Assembly (NCBI GenBank): GCA_002633005.1
Contig: NMRA01000537.1
Coordinates: forward strand, 1 to 64,000
DNA length: 64,000 nucleotides
Direction of reading: 5' to 3'
Origin: Phoronis australis
Taxonomy: Eukaryota; Phoronida; Phoronidae
The notes below the pieces were generated by a model that saw nothing but the letters and a program-made list of their open reading frames with translations, ran no database searches and had not been told where the DNA came from. Positions 36,268 to 48,378 of this stretch are shown here, one piece after another (position 1 is the first letter of the stretch; every line of letters starts with the position of its first letter). Made by a program: the position numbers and the translations under genes.

Positions 36268-36660
36268 CTAAGAGGTAGCGGTTTGAAATTTGTTCTGAGT
36301 TCCAGTATTACTATTGAAATAGGCGGTTGACCTTTCATCCATAGCAAACATCAAAACCAGAGTCATAAGAGGCACCTCAAAAAACTTATCAGCAAAGAAC
36401 AGATGAGTTGATCTTAAATTTCGTTTAGACCAGTATATTTTCCCCCACCTTCTGGCGCAATACACTGCGAGCTCGTGTCTACTGAGTTCTTTGCGCGATG
36501 CAAAAGCTCTGTAACACTCGGAGCAGAAGTAAGGGCGTTTCTTCTTGTGCACTAATTGATTGTTTGCGCAAGTACTCGTTGCAGGGGAACTCCTTTTTAC
36601 TCTTTTTACACTTAAACGTCGTCGCAATCATTATTATCATCATCGTCATCATCATCAGTA
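36268..36660 (-). pseudogene. C2H2 zinc-finger protein fragment, degenerate
   Basis: The minus strand first reads TFKCKKSKKEFPCNEYLRKQ in one frame. That is one finger whose second Cys is Ser and whose His ligands are Gln, with the 12-residue spacing kept. A frame change follows, then KKRPYFCSECYRAFASRKEL with SRHELAVYC, a second finger with C-x2-C-x12-H but C in place of the last His. The tail runs to about 36268. The matching place in unit 1 (15385-15590) keeps only the last residues and a Ser repeat. Zinc fingers bind nucleic acid; here the ligands are eroded, so it is most likely dead. The ATC-rich tract (36620-36676) adjoins it. Confidence 0.5.
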
Positions 36661-37973
36661 TATTTATCATCAGTGTCACGTGAAATTGATTTCCATAGGT
36701 ATATGACGTGGTATAGAGGTCGCAAGCTATTGTTTAGCTTGCGATATCCATGCGACAGGCATAAGCTCGCAGCATGGTTATCGTTTATGGGACGCAACCA
36801 TTGTTTTCCTTTGTTGCGTCTTTGTTGAGTACAACAATACAGGTTGCACGGATATCGAACCTAGGGCGCCCATCAGCCAGTTACAGATACATGTAAATGA
36901 TTACCATTACCTTCATCATATAAGAGAAAAACAAATTGAACAATGGATACACGTATCTACCGATATCTATGCGACGAGCTTGCGATCTAATTTCCCTAAG
37001 TGTCATTCGCCAGGTCATCGTCGTCACTTCGCTTGAGTGGTCTACTACAATTGCTAATTGAAGACAAAACGATGGAGTTAAAACTCGCAATGAGTGATGC
37101 TGCCCTCACCATCCGGGCTATGCACATAGTTATCTATTATTTTTGTTTTCACCCTGTCGCTTTAAAATTTTCATACCATCATCATATTCATTTTTTTTCC
37201 TTTTCTTACTGACTCGTCTTCTGTATTTTAGAAATGGACTGTATTTTTCAGCCTCATTCTTTTCATTGTTTCTACTGCAATATTGTTTTCGAATTCCAGC
37301 ATACTGCTATGGATTTTCCTCAAACACTCGTCCCTGATTGGTGACGTAATATTTCTACGCGGCAAACTGTTCACAGGCTGACTAATTGATGTTTTGTTTG
37401 GCTAATTTTTTCGAAAATTCGCGTACCGCGATCATTCACTTGAAAAAAAATATCGTCAAGATCATACCATCATCACGTCCGTCTTTCCACTTTGTCGACA
37501 TGTCATCGTTAGTATTTGCATTGAAATGCTTTCCAGGCGCAATAAGCCTTTTTGTTAAGCGTTCTTTGTGATGCTAACTTTACTATCGTCATCATGATCG
37601 CTTTTGTCTGTGTTCATATGGCTAACACCTTGTCTACGTGAAAAGTCGAGATTCGAGGTTTACGATTTTCTTGTTACAAACACAATTTTTTTGCAGTTCC
37701 AAAGAGCGGCAATGACTTCACAAAAGGACATCACATCTACAGAATGCATTGCTTTTGAGAGTTCACAGATTCAAAACACTAGCATCACATAATTCGTAAC
37801 TCCGCTTTATCATGATTGCATTATAACGTATTATCCGTCTATCCCGTTTTCACCGTACTGTATATATGTTATTTTTTCACTGCAAACGCAAACCTCGGGA
37901 AATAATTCAAAAGTGTGGGTTTTATCACTTCTCCACTCTCATGTTCGGGAGTTTCAAAGTTCTCCTGTGCCGG

Positions 37974-38399
37974 GTTGCATGAAACAGTCCCAAATAGGGA
38001 CTTAACTAAGTTCCCTAAATCTTTTTCATATTTTTTTCGTTCTTTAGGCACAGATGAAATATTTCTTTTTATAATTTCATCTATACTGTGAGCTCTTCTT
38101 TGACTAATGACATTTTCTTATAATATATTATACTAAAAATTGAACCTTAAGGACAATCAAAACAGTGAGGGACTTAGTCCTTAAATGGGGGCGATGCATG
38201 AAAAGATCCCTACTTATTTTCAATAACATTGAGAATTAAATTTAGATTTCAATCTTGATTTGTATCAAAGCCAAAAATTAGCTTAGTAATGCTTCTCAAA
38301 CAGCATCAGATAGGACAAATAGTGTTTTCACAAGCCCGCAAATACGCAGTAGATTTAGGGACCTTAGTTGAGTCCCCATTTGGGACTGTTTCATGCAAC
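37974..38399. mobile_element. MITE, GTTGCATGAAACAG family, copy 2 (426 bp)
   Basis: The left end reads GTTGCATGAAACAGTCCC, then AAATAGGGACTTAACTAAG and TTCCCTAAATC. The right end is its inverted copy with few changes, giving about 48-bp terminal inverted repeats. The interior matches copy 1 at 25009-25423. There is no coding frame and no clear target duplication. A related GGGACTGTTTCA block occurs near 46310. Confidence 0.8.
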
Positions 38400-39689
38400 A
38401 GGGCACTGGTGTACACTGTTGGTTTCTTTTCCTATACACAAGGGGGCGTCCTTGTTCTTATTATAGAATCACTAACTGTAGCTTGACATATTTCATCCGA
38501 GTGAGTACTCAGCTTTCTTTCTCAACGGATCAACCAAGGTGATTCAATCATTTTTTTCTCGCTAATACCCCCAAAATGTTTATCCAGACAATGCCGTAAT
38601 TAACCAAGCACCTGCCTGCAATACCTTTGGTCTCGCTTTGTCTCATCGCACAACAGGTACATGTAATGACAAGATATAAATGTGTACAACTTCAATGCAT
38701 GAGTAACGTGCACGTCGCTGCATGACGCCGCATTAAGCATCAAGCTGTGAAAACAAGGCCGAGAGCGATGCCACTTGAAAAATTAATTTACTGTAGATAT
38801 TTGTAATTTTGTTCTGGGATACAGTTGTGATATATTAACGTAACAAGCCAACGCTGCTTCGTCGACTCTATTTTCAGTTGTGCTTACCGAGTGGAGCTCC
38901 TTTTGTGATCTCCAATTTTCAGAAAACAGACATAATATTTCTCACGGATTTATAGAACACATACATTCTTCGTCAGTCAACAGAAGTGTAAAGGGCTTTT
39001 TGTGACTGTCAAACTGGTAAATGGAGACCAGGCAAGACTCATTCTGTGTTCTTACGACACAGGACAACGTGGGTAGAGTTCAGTAGTTGTCTCGCAACTG
39101 TAAAAGTCTGACCAAAATTACAATTTCTCATTTAAAATACACATTACCTCACGTAGTTTCGCGAAGTCTTGCTTTTTAGTGAGGTTCCAGCGTAGGTCTT
39201 AGCGTTAGCCAGAGGTCCGTTAAATAACGCCTGCTGCGCTTGCGAGCAGTGAGTTGCAAAACCACGTACTTCTATCAATTGTTATGCAAACTGACGCCAC
39301 GCGACTTGGCTTATGCAGTATTTTCAGTCTTAATCACAAGATCTCCTTGCCTGCTTACGAACTTGGCCTAAATACCTCGTGCTGGTTACCATTGTTAAGA
39401 CAAGGTGTTGAGCTGGGTTTGGCGTCACAACGAGGTGATTTTCCCGAGACAGGTCCTCAACTTTGCTACTGTTTTTTTACTTGAGTGAGGGTCTCAAAAC
39501 TTTGCATGAAATTCAAAAATTTATTATGAAAAAATGCTCTAGCGCGTGCTGCGAGACGATTGTTAATTGCTGATTATTTAAGTTTTTTTCGAGCAGTAAG
39601 TCGATTTGGCGCTCGACAGATCATTCAATTTGGAAAGGCCCATCAAGTTGTACTAAAATGCTGAGGGGGGACATTTCCAGCACCTAGTG

Positions 39690-40115
39690 TAAATCTCAAC
39701 ATTTTTTATTGTACATCGTAGGCATTTCCTACACATACACAAATACATAAATTCAAATTGATATTCAGAGTATTTACACAGAGAGCAGCTGTTCTCTTAA
39801 AGTCATAGCCTTCTGAATTTGCAATGCAAGGCGTTGGATACTGTCATGATTTTCTGTTGTAATAACCTAACAAGAGAACAGTTAAGATCCCCAAGCTCAG
39901 GTAGAAGATTTTTCCTAAGGGCTCCAAGAGCAGGGCATCGACACAAGAAATGAGGCTTATCTTCAATTTCAACCAGATTACATATGCCGCATAATCTCTC
40001 ACCTCTAGGAATACTCATATGTCTCGCTTTCTCCATATTATTAAGTGAGTGACCTGAACATCGAAACAGCGCAAGTATTCTTCTCGAATAAGCGCTTAAA
40101 CAATTCACATATTGC
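39690..40115 (-). pseudogene. LINE C-terminal tail inserted in unit 2
   Basis: The minus strand encodes LALFRCSGHSLNNMEKARH, then GERLCGICNLVEIEDKPHFL, then CRCPALGALRKNLLPEL. This is the standard LINE C-terminal signature. The 3' end carries AATAAAAAATG. Unit 1 lacks it at the matching place (about 19450). Unit 3 keeps only the first bases (57455-57490), so it entered before units 2 and 3 split and was later deleted in part from unit 3. Confidence 0.75.
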
Positions 40116-40510
40116 TCGCTAGCCTACCGAGAAAGTGATCGCCTTCATAATTTCAAGACATTTCTCCCAATTTGACTGTGTAGTCAGCTCAACCAGGCCA
40201 TATTTAAAAACACTAAAGTCTATGATTGGACTAAATTCAACGCGCTTAGGGAGTACCGCTGGCACGCTGCCGAAAACGTGAGCATTAAAAAACCTTCAAC
40301 AGCAGCATATTAAGCTTAGGCCTAAATCATGAAATCGACAATTTGCAAAATTGAAATTTCCTGTTTCTAAAAAAGGATATTGCAAAAGTTTGTAGCCTGC
40401 TGCGTGAGAATCACTCTGTAGATGGGCAAAGTCGTCACGGATGACCTGCCGAATTGGGGGTTATCGGCCTTCAATCTTAATAACAAAGATAATTTTGGCT
40501 GGGAGAAATG

Positions 40511-40593
40511 TAGCCTTGGTACAAAGCTGTGTAATAAATATACAGCTAGCTGTATTTTGACGACAGTCTTCATACAGCTAGCTGGCTGGCTAA
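40511..40593. mobile_element. 83-bp hAT-like MITE with perfect 8-bp target duplication
   Basis: It starts TAGCCTTGGTAC and ends GCTGGCTGGCTAA, an inverted TAGCC pair. It is flanked by GAGAAATG at 40503-40510 and 40594-40601. Unit 1 has a single GAGAAATG at 19808-19815 in the same context, the empty site. The interior holds the palindrome ATACAGCTAGCTGTAT. 8-bp duplications are typical of hAT transposons. Confidence 0.85.
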
Positions 40594-41765
40594 GAGAAAT
40601 GCACCTCACACGAAACTCTTATTCGTGTGAAACAGCGTCTGTAGTCAGCCGGATCTGGCGTCCTCGTAGTAGCGTCAGCGTTTGAAGTTTTCAGGGACAA
40701 TATCCATATGTTAAAGAACTTGGAATGTGAAAGCTCGTCAAACATATTTTTTAACAATTCGTGACGATAGCACCGTCTCGCAACGTCTACTACAGAGTTA
40801 TTCGCTTTCACATGTGAGGGAATTTCCCGAAAAAAATCTCAAAATTCATGATTTTTGAAATAAGCGCGAAGAAAAAACTCTGTAATCACCACAGATTTGC
40901 TTATCTCCCTCCCGCTCATGATAAATGCGCGCATGCGCTCACAGTCATTTGACAAATAGCTGTCTGACGGCAGATTATCATGTGTGCTCGCACTACAAAT
41001 CGGAGATCGGCATCGCAGTAAGATTAAAGCCACTGAAGCAAGCGAATTTCCAAAAATGGCCCCAAGTGCATTTTAGAATATATTTGAATACTATGAAACC
41101 TTTACCACTAATTTTAAACGTTTAGGACTTGCATCAAGTGCCTCTTAATCGGACTGATTGCTGCTTGAAGTCGCCATTGTTCTGTTTACATCAAAGGTCC
41201 ATAAAAGGGAAGTCCATGTTTTGCAATACCAAATACGGAGAAGTGGCAAGCAGTTGACAGATGTTTTTTCTGAAATTTCAGACTAAAAGGAAAATGCTTT
41301 GACATCAACAGAAATTGAAATGTTTACCAACAAACCGTAAAAATACCTGAGGACCAAGATGAATTGTGATCCATTGGCAGAGAAAAACTGAATAATGCAA
41401 TTTAGTGTTTTTTTCGCGTTCCGGGCTTCTTAAAGTGTGCATGTAACATCGTGCGTAATTGATAATTTACCCCGTCGATGTAAGTCTTTTAATAATCAAA
41501 GATATTAAGATAATACGCAATACTAGCCAATATTATGCTATATTGAACGGAAACAATGAAAAACCCGTTTTTCACTTACAAGCAAGAAATAAACCCTTTG
41601 CTTAGAAATCTGCTTTTTGTTAAAGCTTGGTAGATTTTCGTTCTAGTCTTTTGAAATAAAGAAAGTGAAAATAGAAATGTTGATAGAGATCCGTAATTGC
41701 TTTGCGAAAATTGGCTATGCATTGCACAATCCGGTGAGTTAAATGTTTATCGTTTTCATTTGCAG

Positions 41766-43679
41766 TCGTTCCTGAAAAGATTGTTTCGGAGGAAGCCTAG
41801 CTACCAAATGTTGCTAAAATGTGCAGCCCTTGGTGTTTTGGTTATCATAGTCAAATTACATTGGCAAAAAGTTCCCGTTCACCGTCAGGTTCCCCTGGAG
41901 AGCTTTCCACCCGTTCCTGTTGGAATGCAAGGTTGTCACTACCCAGACATGGAGCCTTGGACGCCAATGATCAAGCCGTTTGTGAAGCAACTTCCACCAC
42001 TCGTTTGTAGTAACATGAATAACTGGATCGATATTATTAATGGGAAATTCATCATTTCGCCAGATGCTGTTAAACAATTTGGTCAGATTTCCTGCCAGTA
42101 TAAAGTTTTTGAAAGACACAATGACGTGACCACGTCCGAAGGACCGACGCGAACCATAAAAAATAATACTGATATTCCTTCAGACTTCTTCCGCGTAAAC
42201 TGTAATAGCACTTCCGGTCAGACGTATAGCAATGGGCACGCAGGAATTCATCCAATATCGGAACTTGTCGAAGCGGTCAAACCGTCCACGTCCAGTGGGT
42301 TAGGATTGAATGTCCTGATCTTCGGGTTCGACTCTGTGTCCCGGATGTCGATGATGAGGAAGATGCCCAAGACTTACAACTATCTTGTCAATCACTTGCA
42401 AGCTGTTGTCCTTAAAGGGTATAATATTGTCGGCGATGGAACTCCACAGGCACTGATTCCCATACTCACGGGGAAAACTGAGCTGGAACTTCCTCGAATT
42501 TTAAAGAGGCTCAACAGCAAATTGCACGCTGACGTTTTCCCGTTCGCATGGAATAATTTCTCGGATCACGGGTACGTTACAGCGTGGTCGGAGGACAGTC
42601 CAGATATTGGTACATTCACTTATCGCATGACAGGATTTAAGGAACAACCAACACATCATTATATGAGAGTATTTCACAACATCATGAGCACATCTTCACT
42701 GTGTATCGGCGATCGTTCGCGGCTACGTGTCGTGCTCGACTGGATAAAGGACTTTGTGATCGCATATCCAAACCGGCCGAAATTTGGTTTTGTCTTCCAT
42801 AACGAGCTGAGTCACGGTGGCAATGACCCTTTACAATACGGAGACGACTACCTACAACAGAACTTACAGTTTTATAAAGACTCGGGTCTACTTAATCGGA
42901 CTATGCTAATTGTAATGTCTGATCATGGACTAAGATACAGTGGATTCCGTTCAACGGTTCGTGGCAAGCAAGAGGAGAGGAATCCTTTCTTTTCATTTGT
43001 TCTTCCTGACTGGTTCAAAATCAAGCATGCAAAAGCGTACAACAATTTGGTAAAGAACTCCGAGCGCCTGACGACGCCTTTTGACATACATCCAACTTTA
43101 TTGGACATCCTAAACTTCGACGGACCGACGGTTGGTACTTTGTCAGATAGGAGTATTAATCTGTTCCGAGAAATTCCGGTGGAGAGAACATGCCCGGATG
43201 CTGGCATTGAAGCTCATTGGTGCAACTGTTTGCAGTTTTCATCGATAGCAGTAAACGACTCGGACGTGTTAAAGGCTGCGAAGGCTGTGGTTGATCAAAT
43301 AAATAAAGTAACAGACTATAAGCGAAACATCTGCTCAAAATTGGATCTCAGCGAAATTCGCGCGGCTGTTGTTTTTCAGCACACAAAGAGCATGTTGGCG
43401 TTTAAAAAAACGTTCGATGCAGACGGCTTTGCTCCCGAGCTGAGTGACACCACTCACGCCACACTACGGCTGTTGCAATTAACTATTTTAACCAGCCCAA
43501 ATGACGGTCTTTACGAGGCAACAGTAAAACAAAACCTGGACAATAACATTTTCTACGTGGACAGAGCCGACATTAGCCGTCTTAATAAATACGGAAACAC
43601 TGCACACTGTGTCAAAGATGATGCTCCCGACGATAGAAAGTTTTGTTTTTGCAAGGACATGATGTCAACTGGTCCATAG
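41766..43679 (+). CDS. DUF229 family protein, copy 2 (large exon)
   Basis: Paralogue of copy 1, about 95% identical over the ~290-residue core by my count (637 codons in the exon). All core motifs are kept: GFDSVSR, GDGTPQALIP, NELSHGGN, MSDHGLRYSG, FDIHPTLLD and RTCPDAGIEAHWCNC. The membrane segment CAALGVLVIIVKLHW follows a basic KRLFRRK stretch. The acceptor TTTTCATTTGCAG precedes 41766. The frame upstream of it is unrelated to the other copies and has no matching ATG, so the start codon lies in another exon. The C-terminus ends MMSTGP, unlike copy 1. N-terminal residues HRQVPLESFPPVP are shared with copy 3 and not copy 1. Upstream DR1 site is degraded. Confidence 0.93.
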   Translation, partial: SFLKRLFRRKPSYQMLLKCAALGVLVIIVKLHWQKVPVHRQVPLESFPPVPVGMQGCHYPDMEPWTPMIKPFVKQLPPLVCSNMNNWIDIINGKFIISPDAVKQFGQISCQYKVFERHNDVTTSEGPTRTIKNNTDIPSDFFRVNCNSTSGQTYSNGHAGIHPISELVEAVKPSTSSGLGLNVLIFGFDSVSRMSMMRKMPKTYNYLVNHLQAVVLKGYNIVGDGTPQALIPILTGKTELELPRILKRLNSKLHADVFPFAWNNFSDHGYVTAWSEDSPDIGTFTYRMTGFKEQPTHHYMRVFHNIMSTSSLCIGDRSRLRVVLDWIKDFVIAYPNRPKFGFVFHNELSHGGNDPLQYGDDYLQQNLQFYKDSGLLNRTMLIVMSDHGLRYSGFRSTVRGKQEERNPFFSFVLPDWFKIKHAKAYNNLVKNSERLTTPFDIHPTLLDILNFDGPTVGTLSDRSINLFREIPVERTCPDAGIEAHWCNCLQFSSIAVNDSDVLKAAKAVVDQINKVTDYKRNICSKLDLSEIRAAVVFQHTKSMLAFKKTFDADGFAPELSDTTHATLRLLQLTILTSPNDGLYEATVKQNLDNNIFYVDRADISRLNKYGNTAHCVKDDAPDDRKFCFCKDMMSTGP

Positions 43680-45240
43680 TGACGAATTCCTCCTGACGTA
43701 AAAGTTTCTCTTCAAATGGAATGCTCTAAAAGCAGTATCTTCCAGTTTCATCGTGAACTTTAACTTTTTGAAGTTTTCAAACCTTGATAAGTATAGCGAA
43801 ACTCCTGCCACCACCCTGTAAACATGCCCTGTAAAGGATCGATTTAGAGAAATCATGAATTTCTCCATTATCACGACTGGTCAACCCCGGCCAATTCGTT
43901 CTGTCCACTTTCCATTCGCACTAGGGGGCTAGTCATCAATAGAATGACTCTCTTCATTAAGTCACATAGTGAGGGTAATTACTGTTTCCAACCAGATCAT
44001 ATCTAAACAAAAAAACTTGAAAGAAGCAGGCTCTGTTATCCAATTTTGTTTTTGGGACACGAAAACCTATGGAACCATAAAATCTGAATACAAACTGGAC
44101 TTTGTGATCCCTTGAATTTTGAGAACCAGTTCTCTCTACTGAATAACGAGCATTGAGCTGGTTCTCAAAATACGGGCACATTATATCAGACTATTGCCCA
44201 TTTTCTTTTTGGGACACGATCACCTATGGAAAAATAAAACCTGAATAAAAATTAGAATATGTGTTCACTGAAAATTGATAAAGTAAGAGCAATTTTTTCA
44301 CCAAAACCCCAAGCCTTGAGCTTTTCACTGAAAGTTAGTTTCCAGCATGGTGCACAATAGAAGCTGTGGCAAAAAGGTAAATAAAACCAGTGGTGCTGAA
44401 GAAAACTTGTTTAAAGGGCATGTTCATGACGTGGGGAAAGTCGATACAATCATGTGAACAGGGTTTTTTAATTAGAAAAAATAGAACTCTATAATTTTGT
44501 AAACTGGTAAACTCGTTGGATGTTTTCTGGTTTTGTAACTTCTCTAGTCACTAGGCGATTTGAGTTGTAGACCTTTGAGTAGTGACACCTCGTAATCAAT
44601 TTTCTGTGTATAAACAGAGAGAAATATGGGAAATGACCAAACGTTGTTATGACAAGTTCGTTTAATATATCTGTTAGGCGTAATTCCTGTTTTTTTTTGT
44701 CATTTTGTGAATTATGTACGAAATGTTTGCTTCTTGTAAATATGTTCCATATTGCTTGCTAATAGTGAAATTTCTCACTCTGATATCTGCATTCCGCCCT
44801 GTTCAGTTGTCAACGCTGAATAGTTAACAAATAACAACCAACGCGCCTTGGAGATTAAAAAGATTACTACGTTCATCCGCTCTAGAATTGTTGACGAATG
44901 AACCGGTCGCTCAAGTCACACAAAATGCATTTTCGAATTCGCACTTTTTAGGTTGGCCATCCACAATAAAGCATTCTGGGTCACTGCTGGTAACGAAAAT
45001 GAAATATTATCACGGTAACGAATATTACGCGATCAAATTCATGGAACTAAGAGTTCTGATTCGATTTTTGATTTTCAGCTAGCTAAACAGGAGGAAATGG
45101 AACTGCAAATACAAAACAGTTTTTGCATAAGTAGTGTCATCCGTGTAATTTGTTTTAATACATTAAGTATTTGGACTGCAAGTATTTCGTCACTGCAATT
45201 CCCAATTTAAACCAATTATTATGAAAAGGCGTTCTTTCTC
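43680..45240 (+). other. 3' flank of gene 2, conserved between units
   Basis: Repeats the downstream blocks of units 1 and 3. AATAAAACCTGAATAAAA near 44235 is a possible polyadenylation region. No further gene was seen. Confidence 0.5.
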
Positions 45241-45262
45241 TGACCTTCAACTAGTCATTCTA

Positions 45263-45523
45263 AACAGGGTTAAGTGACACTATGAGATACTGTGCTTTGC
45301 GCACTGTTCTCCAAATGCTGTTGGGATTTGTTTTCAGAATAAGGGTCTATCAAAAATAGAACTCTTATATGGAAGCACTATGTTGTTATCCCGTTTGTCC
45401 GTCTGCACGTCCGTCCGTCCGTCCGTCCGTCTGGCGCCTGTTGCTGTATCCCCAAAAACCGTTGATGTATGTTCATGAAACTGTGTAGATATGTTCTTTT
45501 CACTTAAGGGAAGTGACGTCATA
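45263..45523 (+). repeat. Dispersed repeat nearly identical to 26908-27172
   Basis: Starts AACAGGGTTAAGTGACACTA, with the (GTCC)n tract at 45409-45431 and ends near GTGACGTCATA. It follows directly on the 3' flank of unit 2 where unit 1 has a diverged version of the same start. Confidence 0.8.
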
Positions 45524-48270
45524 TATGCGTTGATAGCGAGTAATGACGTCACGGCTTTTGTGTAAGATCACAAATTTTGTCCAAACTGTAAATAATTCAA
45601 CGGTACCCGAATGTGATTTTATTCAGGCTGGCACCACAGAGACTGGAAATGACACTTCATCAAACTTGGGAGTAATATATATTGGTCCTAGATAAAACGT
45701 ATACGTAGGCATAGGGCCTACTCTTTATACAAACGTGTATGTGTGTGTATATATTATAGTTACACACTGAACTATTACAGACACTAATGTCATTGCATCG
45801 ATTTTGGTTTGATATTTAATGTTTCCTACTTATCATCGGGTTATTAATTCAGTTTAAACATGTCCTTCAGGGATTTATCGCAGTGCATGCCAATTTATAT
45901 ACATGTGTAAAGATGATTGATTTTTCTAAGCTAAGAATTCTTTATAGGTCCTTAAAAGAAATGGACCTTACCTAGAAATGTTGCGTGACATAATTGAAGT
46001 TGAATAATTATTACCCCCTCATTGTTCTGTACTTGCGATCACGCATATCTTTGCAAAAACGTCTGGAATATTCGTGTACGTAGCAGATAGCGACTCAACT
46101 GTCTTGCTGTAGCTTAGTGGTCAGCACAACTATGATTCACTTGAGACAGGCAGCTTAGCTCGTACCGGCCGTCTGCGCTCGTTCTAAGGTCAAGATTCAG
46201 TTTGTTGTGATCCAGTTTCGGAAAAACTTTATTTTATTATGGTCTTTCTTCGAAAGAGTTTTTGTTTTTTGAAAAGATGAGGCCCCAAAGTCCCTGTTAT
46301 AGTGCCTTTGGGACTGTTTCAAAATCCCTATTTGAAACACGACCGGTAGTTCAGTTTCTGGTGGCTGAGGAAAAGCAATCAATTCAGTTTTGAAGGACAA
46401 AAAATCATTACTCAATACTACTAGAAACTAAAAACACCAAGGAACTGTGAAGACAACCTTTCCAAGAAATGAGTTTAATTTTATTTATTTGAGGATTTTA
46501 AAACGTGTTTTCTATCTACGGTTTGTGTGTACGAATTTCATCAATGTTTTTGAGAGTTATTTTAGATATGCAAAAATCGTCTAAGTGTACTTTACTATTT
46601 GGGAATCGGATTGGCAGAGTTTTTCCAACTTCATGCAGCAATTAAATTCACTGAATTATCACCAATTCTTACAAGATTAGCTTCTAACTGTCAAAAATCA
46701 TCTATGAATCTATCGATATCTGTAGATACATAAACAAGTAAATCAGAAACCAACGAATTTGTTTATCCAACAGGAATGTTATGCGCAATTTTTGCAGGGT
46801 ATTCGTATTAAGGTTTTTTTTCAGAGGTACCTATAACGGTTCACGATGTAAACTTGAATTCCACTGACAAAAAAAACATTGAAATCTTTGTTTATGATTG
46901 CGAGATTTCTTTGAGTACCCCTTTCGACATGTACACGATCATCACAAATAGTAGCCTAGACAGCAATGTTCTCCACATGTGGGAATTCCTTAAAAACAAC
47001 TCATAGTGACCATGTTCAAAAGAGATTCTATTCTTGTGGTACTACGGGAAACAGTAACATTATTTTATAACTAACCATCGGAAATAGTCCTTTTGAGTAA
47101 TTCACAAGTAGTAGTTTTCACGTTCTTCAAAATTTACGTGAACAACCTCGTTGAAAACGTCTGTGCACATCAAAGTTGGGTGCAAAACATATAACAATTT
47201 ATTTCAATTGAAACTGAATTAATACATGATGCAATGCATTTTTATGTCGTCTAGAGTAACTGTAAGCACTGTAGTTGATTTGTGTGGTCTTACGTCGGTC
47301 ACGACTTTAGGGCCTCATTCAAAATGGCCGGCGACATCAGCGTTCATTTCAAAACTCTGCTTACGGAGACAAACAAGGATTAAGATTGGTAAAACACGTA
47401 TATTTGTGAAGGCTGATATACAGTGTATGTCCATGACATCACATGAGCACTTGCTGACGGACATTGGGTAGTATGACCATCAGCTGCTTATTATGCTTAT
47501 GTTCACACTTTAGGGCACTGGTGTCTAATTACAGAAATTCATTAGCAGTAATAGAATGGCTGCAGGACGGGATTGAACTGGAACCTGGTACAACACTTCG
47601 GGGTGGCAGGTGACACCAGTGCATTATTAATTAAAATGCGTTTGCCTGAGTTACTTGAATGAATCTGTGTAATATTTCTGATGCTAAAATGTTTAGTGCC
47701 GATCATCACGAATTGTTGTGTCGCCTCTCCCTCCCCCCTCCTCCCCTCCGGAGAGGGTTCCGCCCGAGACAAAGCTCCCTCCATCCTAGCTACAGGTGCG
47801 CCACTCAGAATGTACACAGAAGTCCTTGCCCTGACTGTTGCATGTTTCTGTATGCATTATACATTGCTCCTTGCTAGCTCAAAGGTTTAATTTTGCCATT
47901 TATATTTACCGTCAGTCTTAACGAACTTGAACGTTCGTATTCTTCACTGTCTTAATCATATTTTCTAAACTTAGAATAAGTAATGCTTGTGTAAAAATCT
48001 TGCACCTCCATTTTGGTTGATATGAATTCTGATGAGACTGATTATCGCTCACATATACATGTATCAGTCTGATTAGGATCGTTTTTGGTCAGTGACAAGA
48101 ATTCGTATAAATTACTAGGGCTGACGAAAAAACTTAGATCTTATATTACACCATTCGTTAATATTAATTCTTATCAACATCTTATAACATGTCATACCAT
48201 TCTTAGAAACAGTCGAAATTAATCTATTTTAAAGAGTCATTTGTAATAAATTTATCAAAGGTAATTGATT
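45524..48270. other. No gene recognised; C-rich tract near 47730-47760
   Basis: No convincing exon. A block near 46290-46440 resembles, in inverse orientation, the repeat at 13830-13920 and 35200-35300 (CCAGAAACTGAACTACC). A C/T-rich tract near 47730-47760 precedes CAGGTGCGCCACTC, which resembles an inverted MITE end. Confidence 0.4.
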
Positions 48271-48378
48271 GTGTACACCTGTCGTGCACGCGCAGACTTA
48301 GTGCTTGTGTGCACCGGTCGTGCACGCGCAGATATTGTCCCTGTGTACACTTGTCCTGCACGCGCAGATATACATGTA
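48271..48378 (+). repeat. Three 36-bp tandem repeats
   Basis: Units begin at 48271, 48307 and 48343 with GTGTACACCTGTCGTGCACG, GTGTGCACCGGTCGTGCACG and GTGTACACTTGTCCTGCACG. Each continues CGCAGA. The core (CG)TGCACGCGCAGA is unchanged in all three. Non-coding; possibly a protein-binding array or just a minisatellite. Confidence 0.85.

Larger units (their letters stand above)
32710..45240 (+). repeat. Segmental duplication unit 2 (contains DUF229 gene 2)
   Basis: Collinear with unit 1 from 32710 (ATTCTGAAAACTTATTGCAT block) to about 45240. It differs by an empty site for the 587-bp element, added sequence at 33480-34700 and 36998-38785 without visible partner, a 426-bp MITE (37974-38399), a LINE tail (39690-40115) and an 83-bp MITE (40511-40593). 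Confidence 0.8.

Noticed and set aside
46100-46200. tRNA-like sequence with TAGCTTAGTGG and GGTCAAGATTC
   Set aside because: The A-box word is good but the B-box-like word is weak and about 78 bases away, too far for a tRNA without a large intron, and no acceptor stem forms.
47322-47390. ATGGCCGGCGACATC start in a CpG-containing context
   Set aside because: Only 19 codons before a stop, with no GT donor in a useful place.
48271-48378. CRISPR-like spacing of repeats
   Set aside because: Three contiguous 36-bp minisatellite units with similar spacers in an animal genome; not a CRISPR array.
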